From Juglans regia (Eukaryota > Streptophyta > Magnoliopsida > Fagales > Juglandaceae), in NCBI RefSeq assembly GCF_001411555.2, contig NC_049905.1:20574097-20638096 (forward strand): 64,000 nt of DNA, written 5' to 3'. The translations under genes were made by a program, and so were the position numbers. Below the pieces are notes generated by a model. That model saw only the letters and a program-made list of their open reading frames with translations. It was not told the origin of the DNA and searched no databases. Below, one piece after another: positions 33,501 through 46,040 of the stretch. Position 1 is the first letter of the stretch; the number at the start of each line of letters is the position of its first letter.

Positions 33501-36500
33501 ATTTTAGCTACTACCTTGGGATGCAAGATATCTTCGCTTCCTATGAAGTATCTTGACTTACCTTTGAGTGCCTCCTTTAAGGCTTCGTTTGGAACCTAAA
33601 CTCATCTCAACTCATCATTACAACTTTTTCAAATCTCAACACAAAATATAATAAACAATTCAACTTTTTCAAATCCTAAAATAATAATAATAATAAACAA
33701 CAATATTCTAACAATATTTTATCATCTCAACTCAACTCAACATCCAAATGCATCCTAAATCTGTAAGGACTTGGAATGATGTAGTCGAAAGGGTGGAGCG
33801 CAGATTGGCTACCTGGAAGAGGCTAAACTTGTCGAAAGGCGGTAGGCTGACTTTGATTAAAAGCACTCTTTCAAACTTACCCACCTACTTTTTGTCTTTG
33901 TTCCCGCTTCCCACAAAGGTGGCTAACCGTATTGAGAAGTTACAAAGCAATTTCTTATGGAATGGTTTGGGGAAGAGTTCAAATTCCACCTAGTTAACTG
34001 GTCGACAGTTTGTATCCCAATTTCTGGGGGAGGGTTGGGGATTCACCACTTGATGAAATTCAATCAAGCTCTTTTGGGGTAAGTGGTTGTGGAGGGTACC
34101 AAAACGAGAGGGAGGCCTTATGGAAGTCGGTTATTGATGCACAGTTCGGGGAAGCTTGGGGAGGATGGTGTTCGAATGAGGTATGAGGCACTCATGGAGT
34201 GGGGTTGTGGAAATACATTAGGAGCCTTTGGGGTACCTTTCGAGGGCATGAACATTTTGTTGTGGGCGATGGTTCGCGTGTCCCTTTTTGGTTTGATAAA
34301 TGGTGTGGTAACCATTGTCTAAGAGATACTTTCCCTGCTATCTTTGCGCTCACTAGAGAAAAGGAGGCATCGATTGCCGACCTTCTAGTTGTTTCAAACG
34401 ACACCTCTCAATGGAATATTGATTTTATTAGGGCAACCCAAGATTGAGAGTTAGAGCCTATCACGGAGTTCTTTGCGACTTTACACTCTGCAAGTATTTC
34501 AGGAGGCACCGGAGACAAGATGAATTGGAATCATTCTAAGAAAGGTTTTTTCTCTGTCAGTTCTTTCTACCAAAAGCTTACGAACTCTGAAATGTCTATG
34601 TTCTCATGGAAAAGTATTTGGCAGACGAAAGCTCATTCAAAAGCAACTTTTTTTGTTTGGACAAGATCCTCACTGCAGATAACTTGAGGAAACGACGGGT
34701 TATTGTCCTAGATTGGTGTTGTATGTGTAAGAAGTATGGAGAGTCAGTTGATCAACTGCTTTTACACTGTGAGGTGGCCAAGGTTATGTGGGATGATTTT
34801 TTCTCAAGAGTTGGTTTGTCTTGGGTTATGCCTGGTAGATTGGTGGAGTTCCTTGCAAGTTGGCGAGGACTACACGACGATTCGCAGGTAGCGGCAATTT
34901 GGAGATTGGTATCAATATGCATGTGTTGGTGTATTTGGAGGGAGAGAAATGCTAGAAGTTTCGAAGATCACGAGAGAACAATGGATGAGCTAAAGCTTTT
35001 CTTTTTTAAGTCATTGTTCTTATGGGCGGGGCCATAGTTTGTAACGGACTTGGTGCTCATGATCTTCTTCTTTCTATTGTAACCTCTAGCTAGGCAGTTT
35101 CATGTATACTTCTTGTGTACCTGGGCTTTGCATTTTTCTATGAATATAATATTTTTGATTACCTATAAAAAAAAGTGTTGGTGGCTATGGCAGTGGTGAT
35201 GATGGTGGTGGCAGTGGTGATGACGAAAACGGTAATAGTAGAATTAATGATATGATATGAGAATGTTATTTGGGATTTGTGATGCTTGAAAATCTCAAGT
35301 TCAAAATTCCGAATAATTTAAAAAAAAAAACTCAGGCGTGGCGCTGCTGGATGCTTTTGATCAATAGAGAAATAGCAATGCTATTTGGTGATGCATTGAC
35401 ATGTCTTTTCCTTTTTAATTCCTTTTCATTCTAACTCTCTGAGGAAACAAGTCATTGGAAAGTAGTACCCTTTTCCTTGGGTAAATTGGATGGTTAATAT
35501 ACACGGTTAGAAGTATGGTATTCTAATCGAGTTCACTTCTATATCCTGCAGATGACCCAAAAAAAACAAGTCACTTACTTGCACTTGATGGAGCTAAGGA
35601 GAGACTTCATCTGTTCAAAGCAAATTTATTGGAAGAAGGTTCGTTTAATGCTGCTATTCAGGGCTGTGAAGGTGTTTTCCATACTGCATCTCCCTTCTAT
35701 CATGACGTCAAGGACCCAGAGGTTAATCCCATTTTACTCTTCTTTGAATATTAAGTTGTTTCAAGTGTGCGAATTATCATTTATTGATGGAATGAGTTTA
35801 GAAATGAAGTTCTAGAGGTGGAGGATTAAGTTGTGAAATAGATTTAGAATTGCAAAGGATCTGCTTTTGATAGAGATAGGATATGGGTTGGTAAACAATC
35901 ATAAACATAGGGGTTTTATGATTACGTTGGAGTTTGGTAAGGTGAAGTTCTTCAGGATTGGGTTGAAGTCCCTGATACCTTTCTATCTTCTTTGTGCGAA
36001 AACTGTACAACAGTATATCTAACTGTAAAGAACAGAATCCCATGCCTTAAGGCCCTTCAATATCATTGTGAAAGGTACCTTGTGTAATTGCATGTCATTA
36101 TCTTGTGAATCATAGCTCCTTACATTATTACCTACACAAAGAACTTGTGAAGCATGGCTTGTGTAAATTCCTGTTTTGTCATTTAGAAGTTAATAATGTC
36201 AACCTTGTTGCTATTGCTATCAGATTTATTTTTTCTTTTTCCTTTACTATGCACTTTTTTATTAACAAAATGCTGCCTGGAATTATATTTCCTACTTGCT
36301 AACATTGATTTTCCTACTTGCTAACATTGATTTCCTACTTAAGATATGATTGTAAGATATTGAAGTATCTTTTGAATGTGAAAATATAAGAATATCAAGC
36401 TTTCTTTATAAACAATTAAATGGCTTTTGTTTCTTTGTTAATGATAGTCTTTGCTGCTTTTTTCCCCTAACTATTGATCTTAGCTTTGCCTTCATCTTTC

Positions 36501-39500
36501 AGGCAGAACTACTTGATCCTGCAGTGAAGGGAACACTTAATGTTCTTAACTCGTGTACAAAGTCTGCATCTGTTAAACGGGTAGTCTTGACTTCTTCTAT
36601 TGCTGCAGTTGCATACAATGGAAGACCTCGAACTCCTGATGTAGTCATTGATGAGACTTGGTTTTCAGATCCTGAAATTTGCAAGGAAGGAAAGGTATGT
36701 AGGTGCTATTACCATTCTTTCAAAATGAAAGAAGGTTATGTGTATGAATCATTGACCGTTATGGCACAGTTTCTCCAATACTTGAAATATTCTCAGTTTC
36801 AATCGTCTGGATAACTTATACTCCATTTTGTCCATTAATCTGTTTTGGAATGTCGGAAAAATCTTTTTCACTTCAAAAAAAAAAAATTTCTTATAAAAAA
36901 AAAAAAAAATCACTTCAAAAGGCAATTGGCACAAATTGTTTGATACTTTCCTTGCTTATCCTTTAGTGTATTTAAAAAGTCAGTTTACTTATAAAAAATT
37001 ATTTAAAAAGTCAGTTTGCTTAAAAAAAAACTATATTTAAAAAGTCATTGCTCCTTTTCTATTTGTGTCTTTCTTAAACAGGGTAATTTTGAAAACTTGT
37101 AACTTTCCATAACAAGGACAACAGACCAAATGATATCTTTTTTTGAAAGTTGGATTTTCTAGCTGGTGGACAATTTGGTATGGATGGGGTACAAAATGAA
37201 TGGTTATTTTCTCATTTTGTGTACTTGAGATGGTTATGCAATCAATAATCATCAACATCTATGTTTAGCTAGAACGATAAAGGAAAGGCGAAACCTACTT
37301 CACACTAACTGGACGAGATACCAAAAGAATGTTGTCCCAAACTCCCTTCAATCGTTAGGCCTTGTTTGGATTGAATATTTTTTCTATTTAAATCATTGAT
37401 ACTTTTTTTATGAATAAAAAATCTCAATATTTTTCAGAAATTTGTTGAGATGCGTTTTTATGGGATTTTCTGAAATCGGTGGGGTTTGTATCATATTATG
37501 TTTGGATGGAAACAATTTTTAAGATATGTTTTATTGGGTTTTGTAAAAGTGGGGTCCTCTGAAAAGATGTTTACAAATATTTTTTTGAGTTTTTTGTTTT
37601 TTAATTTGTCATGAAAACTGAGGCAAATGATTGGATACTTATGTTTCTTTTGAAAGATGAGAAATTATTTTGGTGGTGAGTGAAAGTGATGTTTGGGAAA
37701 TTGGGAGCCAAAGAGTAGGTTCAGCCTGAAAATCTGAGATTTTTTCTGAAATAACTCATACCCAAACAAGGCTGTTGAATGTTGGGAAGAGTGGAAGTAC
37801 ACATGAGGGGTTCTTCTCAGGCTATCAGTGCTTTCCATATATTAATCTGCAGATCATTTTCATTTTATAAATTTGATTTTGACAAGTAATTGAAATTTGA
37901 TTTAGAACTGCAAAAGGTGTATCCTAAGTACACATGATGTATACCAGAGAAACACTTGTTTAGAAATAGAAAAACATACGAGGAAAGCATGAAAATTCAA
38001 CCCATTGAAATCTATAACGGATGTCTAAAGGAAGAGCATATAAGAAGATAAGTTTTTAGGCTTCCAATGTCTGCTGCGGGTTCTCAAAACTTGTTATTCC
38101 TTTCTCTCCAAATATACCAAACTAGAAACATAGGTGCTCTTCCATACTGCTGCAATTTGTGGGCTGCCATATAACCCTTCAATTTGCAAAGAGATTTACT
38201 GTCCTTCTCAGTTCTCACATACCCCAAGCCAACCCAACTCTACAAAAGAAGTCATTTCGTAAGGCTCTACCAACCTCGTAATGGAGTAAAAGGTGGTCTA
38301 CAAATTCCCCACCATTTCTGTGCTTTTAACACCAGTTTGACACAATGGTATTCTACTTCCTTTAGTTATCCATGGTAGGGACCTTCCCTAAGGAGATTGT
38401 CCATGCAAAAAAAGCTGCTCTTAAATACACCTTGGTCCATAACATACTCTTCCAAGAAAACAAGTTATTGTCCTGAGATATAAGGAGATGATAAAAGGAA
38501 TGAACAATATGCTTTATTTTCTTGGAAGGGGTCCAAAGAGTCTGGTCTACAGGTTGAAGTAATAATCTTTTTTTTTTTATAAGTAAGTTTGAAGTAGCGT
38601 ACAAGAGATTGAAAAATTCTGTGAAAACATCAACTTTCCAGTCACGAGCTTCTTTGAAAAAATGACATTCCACTGAGGGGAGGGAGCCACTAGAAAAATA
38701 TAGTAGATCAGCCACTGAAGTTTCCTGCACACGCCCAATATCTTACATCTTTGGGAAAGTTTCCTTGAGGGTCATTTCTCCACATCAGACGCTATACCAA
38801 AACCTAGCAAGTGATAACATTCTTTGAGAATCTTCATAACAATAACAAAAAGTAATGGAGACACTTGATCACATGTCTCAAATCCCGAGAGCTACTAAAG
38901 AAAACATGCAGGAGTGCCATGCACCAAAGCAGAAAGAACACACTTAAGGGATACAATGGCCTACCCAATATCTCCATTTATTCTTGATGCCCAACTCCCT
39001 AGCAAGTAATATAGAAGCTCCAAGTTAGCATGAGCATAGGCCTTCTCAATATCTAACATGCAAAATACCCTTGGTCCACCTAAGTGAGTCTACTATCCAG
39101 GCATTCATTAACAAGCAGCACCAAGTTTGATATTTGTCTTATTTTAACAAATGCATTATTTGATTTTGATAAAATCTTCTCAATCACCCTACTCAATCGA
39201 TTAGCAAGGTCTTTGGCAATATTGTTGTACACCCCATTCACAAGAATAATAGGCCGTTAATCTTTTACATCCACTACTACAACTTTTTTAAGGAATGAGG
39301 GTAATGTGTTTGACATTAAGGCTTCCAAACTGACTATTGATATAAAAAAGTCCTGGAATACCCTTATGATGTCATCTCAATCACGTCTCAACAAACTTGA
39401 AAGAAAGCCATAGTAAATCCATCTGAGTCCCACATTTTGCCACTGATCATGCTTACTTTTGAAGCTTCTTTATATAACTTGTATATCCCTTTCTTCCGTT

Positions 39501-41579
39501 TGGCGAAAAGGGAACGAGAGGTGGGAAGAGAGAACCCAGGCCGGGGGGGGGGGAGGGAGTACAGGCCTTTGGGCCTTTGGTAGCAAAATCGAATGTGGTC
39601 TGTAATCATGATGCAGCTTTTTCTTGTCACACATGTGGTTATTTTCTTTTATTCGTTAAAGGAATAGATTATTTTAGTTGTGAACATCCTGTTCTAGTCT
39701 ATCTCTGTCATGATCTGCAATTAGGGTTTTGCTAAAATTGATGCCCTTTATGATCACTTATAAATCAGGTAACCAAATTATTAATGACTCTCATATGCTC
39801 ATTGGTTCATTTGTCTTTTGGTGAATATTTTTTTCAGCTATGGTATGTGGTTTCCAAGACATTGGCTGAAGAAGCTGCCTGGAAGTTTGCAAAAGAGAAC
39901 GGTCTTGACATGGTTGCAATCAACCCATCAATGGTGATTGGTCCTCTCTTACAGCCAACCCTAAATACTAGTGCTGCCGCAATTTCCAACTTAGTAAATG
40001 GTATTATCTTTGCTTAAGTTTTATATAAATCCTGGTTTCTGATTTATTTCAACTAGTAGATCTTGTCGAAAGGTAATGAGAGCTATATTTGATAACTCAT
40101 TCAAGGAAGGTTGAACAGCATAACCCATCCTTGTTATTGAAATGGGATGTTAACCTAGCTGCTTGAGAGTCTACTGGGGTCTGCTTGACTGGCAAGTGTG
40201 CTCCATGCCAGAGACAAACTAAGAACACTTCCCAAGGGGCAGTGGCAAGTTTTTACTTTTCTTTGGCAGTGGAGGGTGGAAGGTTGGGGTTTGGAAGAGC
40301 TTTTTGGGCAACCATTTCTAGAAAGTTACCATGTCCCTTCTGCGCCCCAAACGTCAGTTTTTTAGATATTCGGGGGTGTCGGGATTTGAAACCCTTAATT
40401 GAACTGGTATCTAGGTGAGGAGCAGCTCCAATGTCTAGGCTTTATTACCTACTAGTGCAATATGGCACTTAATTGGGTAGCTGTGTGTACAAGATTTCTC
40501 CTTGTACCTGGAAGGAGAAAAAACAATAAAAAACAAAATCAGTCAGTTTAATACGAACCTAATATGTCCTCTTCATCCTTTGCACAATACTTTTGTGAAC
40601 ATGTGTACGTGTGGATGTGTCTTGTACGAGGTACTTTGTCCTGTAATAATGGTATTATCCCTACTTGTTTGAGGTAGCCATTGCAATGTGATGCACTTAA
40701 AATTCCCATTGCCAGAACTATACTTCTTTTCTTCTTTATTTAATCTGTTTTCTTCTGATGCAGGAGCACAGGTGTTTCCCAATCTATCATTTGGATGGAT
40801 TAATGTCAAAGATGTTGCTAATGCCCATGTTCAAGCATATGAAATCCCTTCCGCCAGTGGAAGATATTGTTTAGTTGAGAGAGTTGCTCACTATTCTGAA
40901 GTTGTGAGGATTTTACGTGAGCTTTATCCCTCTTTACAACTTCCAGAGAAGTAAGTGTTTATTTCCCTCTATTTTCAAGGTATAACGTTCGAGTGATACT
41001 TGCCACTAGCAGTAATTGCTCCAATTGCACATTCCTTTTTATATGACATGGTTCCTTGATTCAAGTATGGGATATTAATTATTCAGGCATTTTATCTCGT
41101 TGGGCCAAAAAATTATGTTGTTAGATCCTATCAAGGTAGACTAATTAGGTCTAGTAGGGCCTAATTTTGGAATTCTCTCTCTCTCTCTCTCTCTCTCCCT
41201 ATTCTCTCCTCTCTTTCTCGACATTTTTATCAATATCTATCACCTCTATCACCTTATTTATTTCATTCATTCATTATCTGTTTTTGGATACCTTATGACC
41301 TTAATGGCTCTTGTTTCCACATTTCACAACCCCCCCCCAACAAAACCCCACATTAGAGGTCGTCATCATTGTTTCTTGTAACTTCTCTACATAAACCTTT
41401 CCACCTCATTTTTGTTTTCCAAAACCCTTGACAGGTGTGCAGATGATAAGCCATTTGTGCCAACATATCAGGTGTCGAAAGAGAAGGCAAAAAGCTTGGG
41501 TATTGAATTCATTCCTCTTGATGTGAGCCTCAAGGAAACCGTTGACAGCTTGAAGGAAAAAAACTTCGTCAATTTTTAA
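30409..41579 (+). CDS. NADPH-dependent reductase, CAD-like / phenylacetaldehyde reductase family, copy 2
   Basis: Tandem paralogue of the gene at 22289. Exons: 30409-30529, 35552-35721, 36503-36694, 39838-40000, 40764-40950, 41435-41579; 325 aa with lengths equal to copy 1 exon by exon. By direct reading it differs at seven residues: D73N, F135Y, K138R, V146I, A160G, L211S, R297K. The nucleotide loop, Ser129, Tyr164 and Lys168 are kept, so it should be active. The changes are mostly conservative; F135Y and V146I lie soon after the catalytic Ser and could touch substrate choice (inference). The gene is longer (11.2 kb against 6.1 kb) because of a 3.3-kb LINE in intron 1 and longer introns 3 and 4. 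Exon 5 to exon 6 is almost identical to copy 1, introns included. Confidence 0.93.
31187..31760 (-). mobile_element. Antisense LINE 3' fragment in intron 1 of copy 2
   Basis: Same fragment as at 23066-23640, about 3-4 per cent diverged by eye, inherited with the duplication. Confidence 0.75.
31876..35186 (+). mobile_element. 5'-truncated LINE, 3.29 kb, with 12-bp target duplication, in intron 1 of copy 2
   Basis: GTGTTGGTGGCT at 31876-31887 and 35175-35186 flanks the insert; copy 1 has a single GTGCTGGGGGCT at the same place. The insert starts near the end of the endonuclease domain ([16 protein letters not shown]), then a linker ([20 protein letters not shown]), reverse transcriptase ([45 protein letters not shown]), and FADD at about 33346-33357, the polymerase active box. 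It ends with the zinc-binding region to about 34990, a 3' UTR and eight A. An in-frame stop at 32221, a frameshift before FADD (near 33300), another near 33990, and a nested MITE make it inactive. It reads in the same direction as the host gene. Confidence 0.92.
33588..33762. mobile_element. TGAGATGAG-family MITE nested in the LINE
   Basis: CGTTTGGAACCTAAACTCAT at the left and CAACATCCAAATGCATCC at the right enclose CTCATCTCAACTCATC and ATCATCTCAACTCAACTCAA. It splits the LINE ORF between LPLSASFKA and the following [16 protein letters not shown]. It closely matches the element at 60531-60735 in inverse orientation. Confidence 0.8.
36960..37360. other. Intron-3 segment of copy 2 lost from copy 1 but kept in the relic
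   Basis: ATTTAAAAAGTCAGTTT repeats at 36968 and 37001, then GGATTTTCTAGCTGGTGGAC and TTTGTGTACTTGAGATGG. The latter part has a diverged match in the relic at about 44655-44760, so it is old intron sequence. Confidence 0.65.
37360..37771. mobile_element. Candidate MITE, 412 bp, 10-bp inverted ends
   Basis: CCTTGTTTGG at 37360-37369 is matched by CCAAACAAGG at 37762-37771. The interior is AT-rich and non-coding. Copy 1 keeps only AAAGAGTAGG next to GCTGTTGAATG, as if most of the element had been deleted there. No target duplication was resolved. Confidence 0.6.
37885..39480 (-). mobile_element. Antisense LINE in intron 3 of copy 2, with part of the RT domain
   Basis: The minus strand reads from RT to tail: [15 protein letters not shown] (about 39388-39432), then [21 protein letters not shown] remnants near 39200, then the zinc-binding [19 protein letters not shown] near 38362-38420, and the tail at 37890. 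Many stops. It is the same insertion as in copy 1, where the RT part is deleted. Confidence 0.82.
40001..40763 (+). other. Intron 4 of copy 2, 763 bp (85 bp in copy 1)
   Basis: After GTATTATCTTTG it continues CTTAAGTTTTATATAAATCC..., which the relic also shows after its exon 4 (45223 onward: TTTATATATAAACCC, TTTCTGATTT, AGATCTT). So the long intron is ancestral and copy 1 lost about 680 bases. A small open frame at 40185-40418 has no family features and I do not call it a gene. Confidence 0.7.
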
Positions 41580-41612
41580 GTATTGGTAGCACCCGTGCAG
41601 ATCTTTCTAATC

Positions 41613-41618
41613 AATAAA
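41613..41618 (+). terminator. Poly(A) signal of reductase copy 2
   Basis: AATAAA 34 bases after the stop, in the same context as copy 1. Confidence 0.6.
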
Positions 41619-41879
41619 AATGCTGGTGATACGTGTTTCCTGCATCCTTGTTATTGATTGGTGTTTGAGGTTTATTTATAAGATGCAGATCTACATAGTT
41701 ATGCTCTGGTTGGAGGAGTAACTTGTCTCCCAAACTACAAGTTAGTAGGGTGATGTTCACTTTGTTGCGAATTGGATAATGATTATGCAGCACTGTGATT
41801 TGTGGTCTTTGAGTAGAACTTTGTACTACATTATCATGACCGGTTGGTGAATGAAATATCAGTGATTATCTGCCTTGTT

Positions 41880-44200
41880 TGGTTACACAGAAGAGCTTAG
41901 ATGAAAGTTGAATATAATATTATTATAATATAATTTTTTAGTAAAGTTTTTAATTTGGGATTTAAAAAAGTTAGAATTGTTTATTGTATTTTGTGTGCGA
42001 GTTTGTAAAAGTTATAATGATTAGATTAGATGAAATAAAATGATGTGAGATGATTTGTGAAAACAAACCAAACAAAGTGTTTCAGTCAACTTGGCATTGT
42101 GCCGAAGACTTCCTTCTTGAAGACAGCCAATTCTTCCAACTGAATGTGCTCGCTCTTTCTGATTATGTTGGAGCTAAATTGTGCCCCTAAATGTTTCATA
42201 CATTTCACCATTTGTAAATAGGGATACTCCCAAATTGCCTAACCGAATTAGATAATCTAATTCTCATGAGAGATATATGCATTATGTGAGAGTTTTAAGT
42301 GCGGTTTGGATAGTGAGATGATATGAGTTGAGATGAAAGTTGAAAGTTGAAAATTAAATAAAATATTGCTAGAATAAAATGCCTCTCAGTCTACGAAAAT
42401 GTCTATGGTCAATGGACGTCATGTATGATGTATCAGTAGTACCCACCCTATGCCCTAATTTTTCAAGTCATAACTAACAATGGATAAGAGGAAAAACCTG
42501 TAAAATCTTTTTCTATGTTTGGTTATAGAGATTTTTTAGAATGGTTGTGAATTCTTTTTTAGATATATGTTAATTGGATTTTGGGAAATGAGAGAAAAAC
42601 TTGAATAATTCTTCTTTATTTTTTTAAAGATAAGTTTTGTATTTGTGTTTGTGAAAGTAGATTGGTATAGTTAACAAGACATTTGAATATAATTTGTAAG
42701 ATTTTGATATTTATTAGAGTTGTTTTGATTTTTGTGTCTGGATAATAATTGAATGAAAATTTGAAATAACCATTTTTTTTATTGAAGATATTTGGCTTAA
42801 AATTTACAATTTTTTGGAGAAAATTTTGATAACCATATTCATTTTTGGGAATAAAATATTTACATATATTATATATAAAAATACAAGTATCACTATTAAA
42901 CATCATTCTAAACATACAAATTTAAGAATAATTTTTCTCATCAGTCACAATTCACTATCTCACACCCACACCTTCACCTTATGAAAAAAAGAGAAAAAAA
43001 ACTATTAGGTGTGGAGTATGGAGGTGAACAGTTGCTGATATATAACAAAACCCTAAATTTAAACATGTTCATCAATATGAAGATATTTAATGCACATCAT
43101 GATTATAACATATCATGAATTACAAATTATAATTTTTCTTCTTCAACTAAGAACACAAAATATTCATTCAAATATATAGTCGAGAAGAAGAGTAAAGGGG
43201 GGATTAGAAATTTAGAATGAATAAGAGATAATAGAGAAAACTTTACATTATTCGTTTTAGGAAAACACATATTTTGATTCTTAGAAAGATTTTTGGTGAA
43301 CTTTTGAGTTAAAAGATTTTCTAGAATTTATTAAAAGTTCAGGTTGAGTTTTTATTTTTATAAAAAATCTTATGTGCATATTTTTATTATATTTTTTTAG
43401 AAGAACCTGTGAGTTTAGTGTGTCATTTCTTATGAAGTGTTTTTGAATCGAGTAATGCTAAGTATAGTTCTAGGGTGTGTAAATTCTGTTCATTCTCTTT
43501 AAAAAATGGAATCTACCATTAAAAAAAATAATTTTTTCATATAGGTACCAGATTTATTCAATTTTTCAAAGTTAATGCGCAAGGTTTGTACATTGTAGGA
43601 ATTGCAAATATCATTTCTCTTTTCAATTTTGCTTAATTTCTGTACTACCAGGTTATAGTTATACGATGAGTTCATTCTAATTTTGTTTCTAAGCTTTCTG
43701 CTGTCTTATTATAGTATTATAATTCATTTGTAAGATATTTTACTTGAGCCACTAATTAAGTCGTCCAAACAAACCTGGATAGGGAAAATGTGTATGAATT
43801 ATTGATGAGTCCTTTAAAATTGAGGAATTCTATGTATAAATCACTATTCACTCGCACATCTCACACCTATAGCTCTTTTATAGGATGTAGGGTGGTGAAT
43901 AGTAATTGATGAGAATAATTTTTCTTTAAAATTTGATGTTTGCACTTAAAAAATGCACTTCTACTCGATAATTTTTTTCCGAGTAGTGATAGACTTACAA
44001 CCAATCCACAATTTATATACAACTTTAAATATAATAATATTTTTTTATTAAATTAAAATCTATCAAATCAAAAGTAAAAGTCAAAATAAAATTTAAAATG
44101 ATATTATTTTATTACATAGTTGTAAACAAATTGTCATAGAATAACTCTTATCATTTCTCTTTTATTCCCAGTACCTTTTCCCCATGAGACCATGTTGTCG
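41880..44200. other. Spacer between copy 2 and the relic, with MITE remnants
   Basis: 41890-42066 is the TGAGATGAG-family MITE shared with copy 1. 42300-42375 is a second partial one starting GCGGTTTGGATAGTGAGATG. Homology to the flank of copy 1 fades near 42270. 42400-44180 is AT-rich, with possible further MITE pieces at 43445-43630 and 43850-43930, and no gene that I can support. Confidence 0.55.
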
Positions 44201-44202
44201 AT

Positions 44203-45500
44203 AATGTTCTTAAGTCGTGTGCAAAGTCTTCATCTGTTAAACGGGTAATTCTGTAGCTGCAGTTGCATACACTACTGGAAGACCTCCAACTCCTGATGTA
44301 GTCATTGATGAGACTTGGTTTTCAAATCCCAAATCTTGTAAGGAAAAGATGGTCATGCATGTAAATCATTGGCCATTATATAGCTGTCATTCCAATATAC
44401 ACTGAACTATTGTAGTGTTTTGTTTGGGTGACTGGATCAAGTTAAAAATTTCGTAAATTTCTCTACTTTCAAATGTCCGGAAAAACAGACTTTTTATATC
44501 ATGGACGAGCCGGTTTGGATTGAGAGATAAGTTGACATCATCTCACTACTATTTATTATTATTCACAAATTTAAACTCACAAATATTACTACTATTCACA
44601 AACCATCTCATCTCATCCCTCAATCCAAATGGGGCCGGAGAAATGATATCTTCTTAAAAAGTTGGGGATTTTCTAGTGGGCAGACAATTTGGTATGTATG
44701 GGATAAAATTCAAGGTTCATTTTCTGTTTCAGTTTGTGTACTTGTTTGTGGAGGTGAGATATGCATCCAAAGTTAGAACATTAAAGGCAAGGGGTTGGGA
44801 ATTGGGAAGAGTGGAAGTACATACAATGGCATCCATCATCATGATGCAGGTTTAACTCATCATATGTGTTTATAAATTCCTTCTGTCCATGAGAGCAATA
44901 GATTATTTTAATGATGAACATTCTGCACTAATCTAATGCATGCATGCTCTGCCATTTGAGTTTTGTTCTCCTTGATGCCCTTTAAGATCACGTAAAATTC
45001 AGGGAACCAAATAATGACTATCATATATATTCATTGGTTCTGTGATGAAACTGGCTGTTATTTTGAATGTTTTTCAAGCAATGGTATGCGCTTTCCAAGA
45101 CATTGGCCCAAGAAACTGCCTGGAATTTTGGAAAAGAGAACCCAGCACGGGTGATTGGTCCTCTCTCACAGCCTACTCGAAAATAAAATACTAATGCTAC
45201 TGAAATTTCAAACTTAATAAATGGTTATCTGCTTTGCTAGGCTTTATATATAAACCCTAGTTTCTGATTTCTTTCAACCTGTAGATCTTTGACCATAAAC
45301 CTTTAGGGAAGGGAAGTTTTGAATGTAATGACATGAGAGCTATAACTTAAAACTTGTTTTAAGGAAGGGTGAACAGCTTTAGTTTCTAGGATTTACTCTG
45401 CACTAGTATGGGACAACACTTGGGGCAGTATGAATACAAGAAATATTGGTAGCACCCTGCAGATCTTTCTAATATATGAATGCTGGTGATATGTTATTGA
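44203..45500 (+). pseudogene. Relic of a third CAD-like reductase gene
   Basis: Exon-3 remnant 44203-44349: AATGTTCTTAAGTCGTGTGC.., with an internal loss where LTSSIAAV should be, then the [16 protein letters not shown] part. Exon-4 remnant 45079-45223: reads [15 protein letters not shown], then lacks the INPSM-coding stretch, and stops after QPTRK. A 3' UTR piece lies at 45444-45500 (ATTGGTAGCACCCTGCAGAT). Exons 1, 2, 5 and 6 are gone, as is the catalytic Ser; Tyr and Lys remain. Intron 3 and the start of intron 4 still align with copy 2. It is non-functional and older than the split of copies 1 and 2. Confidence 0.88.
44508..44640. mobile_element. Short MITE in intron 3 of the relic
   Basis: GCCGGTTTGGATTGAG at the left and CTCAATCCAAATGGGGCCGG at the right form inverted ends around about 100 bases with repeated ATTATTCACAAA. 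Absent from copies 1 and 2. Confidence 0.7.
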
Positions 45501-45739
45501 TTCTCTTGGAATGCTAATTGAAAAATAGCATACTCTTTCATTCCTTGATTTACATATGGTATGTTTAACTCAATTGTAATCACGTTGGATCATAAGTAAA
45601 TTTGAATAATTAAGGCAACCCAGTCATGGGACGGGACGTTCCATTTTAGTTTTCTGCTCTGATGGTTTTATATTTCAAATGTCTAGCACTGAAACAACTT
45701 GTTATTCAAGCACAGTACTATTATCTCAGGATTAGTGAC

Positions 45740-46040
45740 AGAATGGCCAATTAAAAACTCCACGCAAGACAGACCACCATTAAGAAAACATTACAGACAC
45801 AAAAGAATCTCACACTGATGTGACAGTGTGTCATGTCTCCCCCCCTCCCATTTTTTTTTGCCGGCCCTGAGGTGGTTCCCGACCACCATGGCAGGCACGG
45901 GAAGGGAGGAGACAGAGAGGCAAAGGGGGAGGAGGGGAAAGGAAGGGGGAGGGGGGGGAGATGTGGCAGATGTGCCACATCAGTATGGGATCCCTTTATT
46001 TTTGTAGCAGCCCCCTTAATAAAATATGCACAAACACAGT
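45740..46040. repeat. GC-rich low-complexity repeat with G-runs
   Basis: GATGTGACAGTGTGTCAT (about 45818) and GATGTGGCAGATGTGCCACATC (split: GATGTGGCAGATG then TGCCACATC, near 45960) surround a C-rich then G-rich stretch. Four runs of four or more G occur within about 45924-45958. It looks like a non-coding transposon remnant; its open frames on both strands are compositional. Confidence 0.5.

Noticed and set aside
40185..40418. 77-aa frame in intron 4 of copy 2
   Set aside because: It lies in old intron sequence and has no homology that I recognise.
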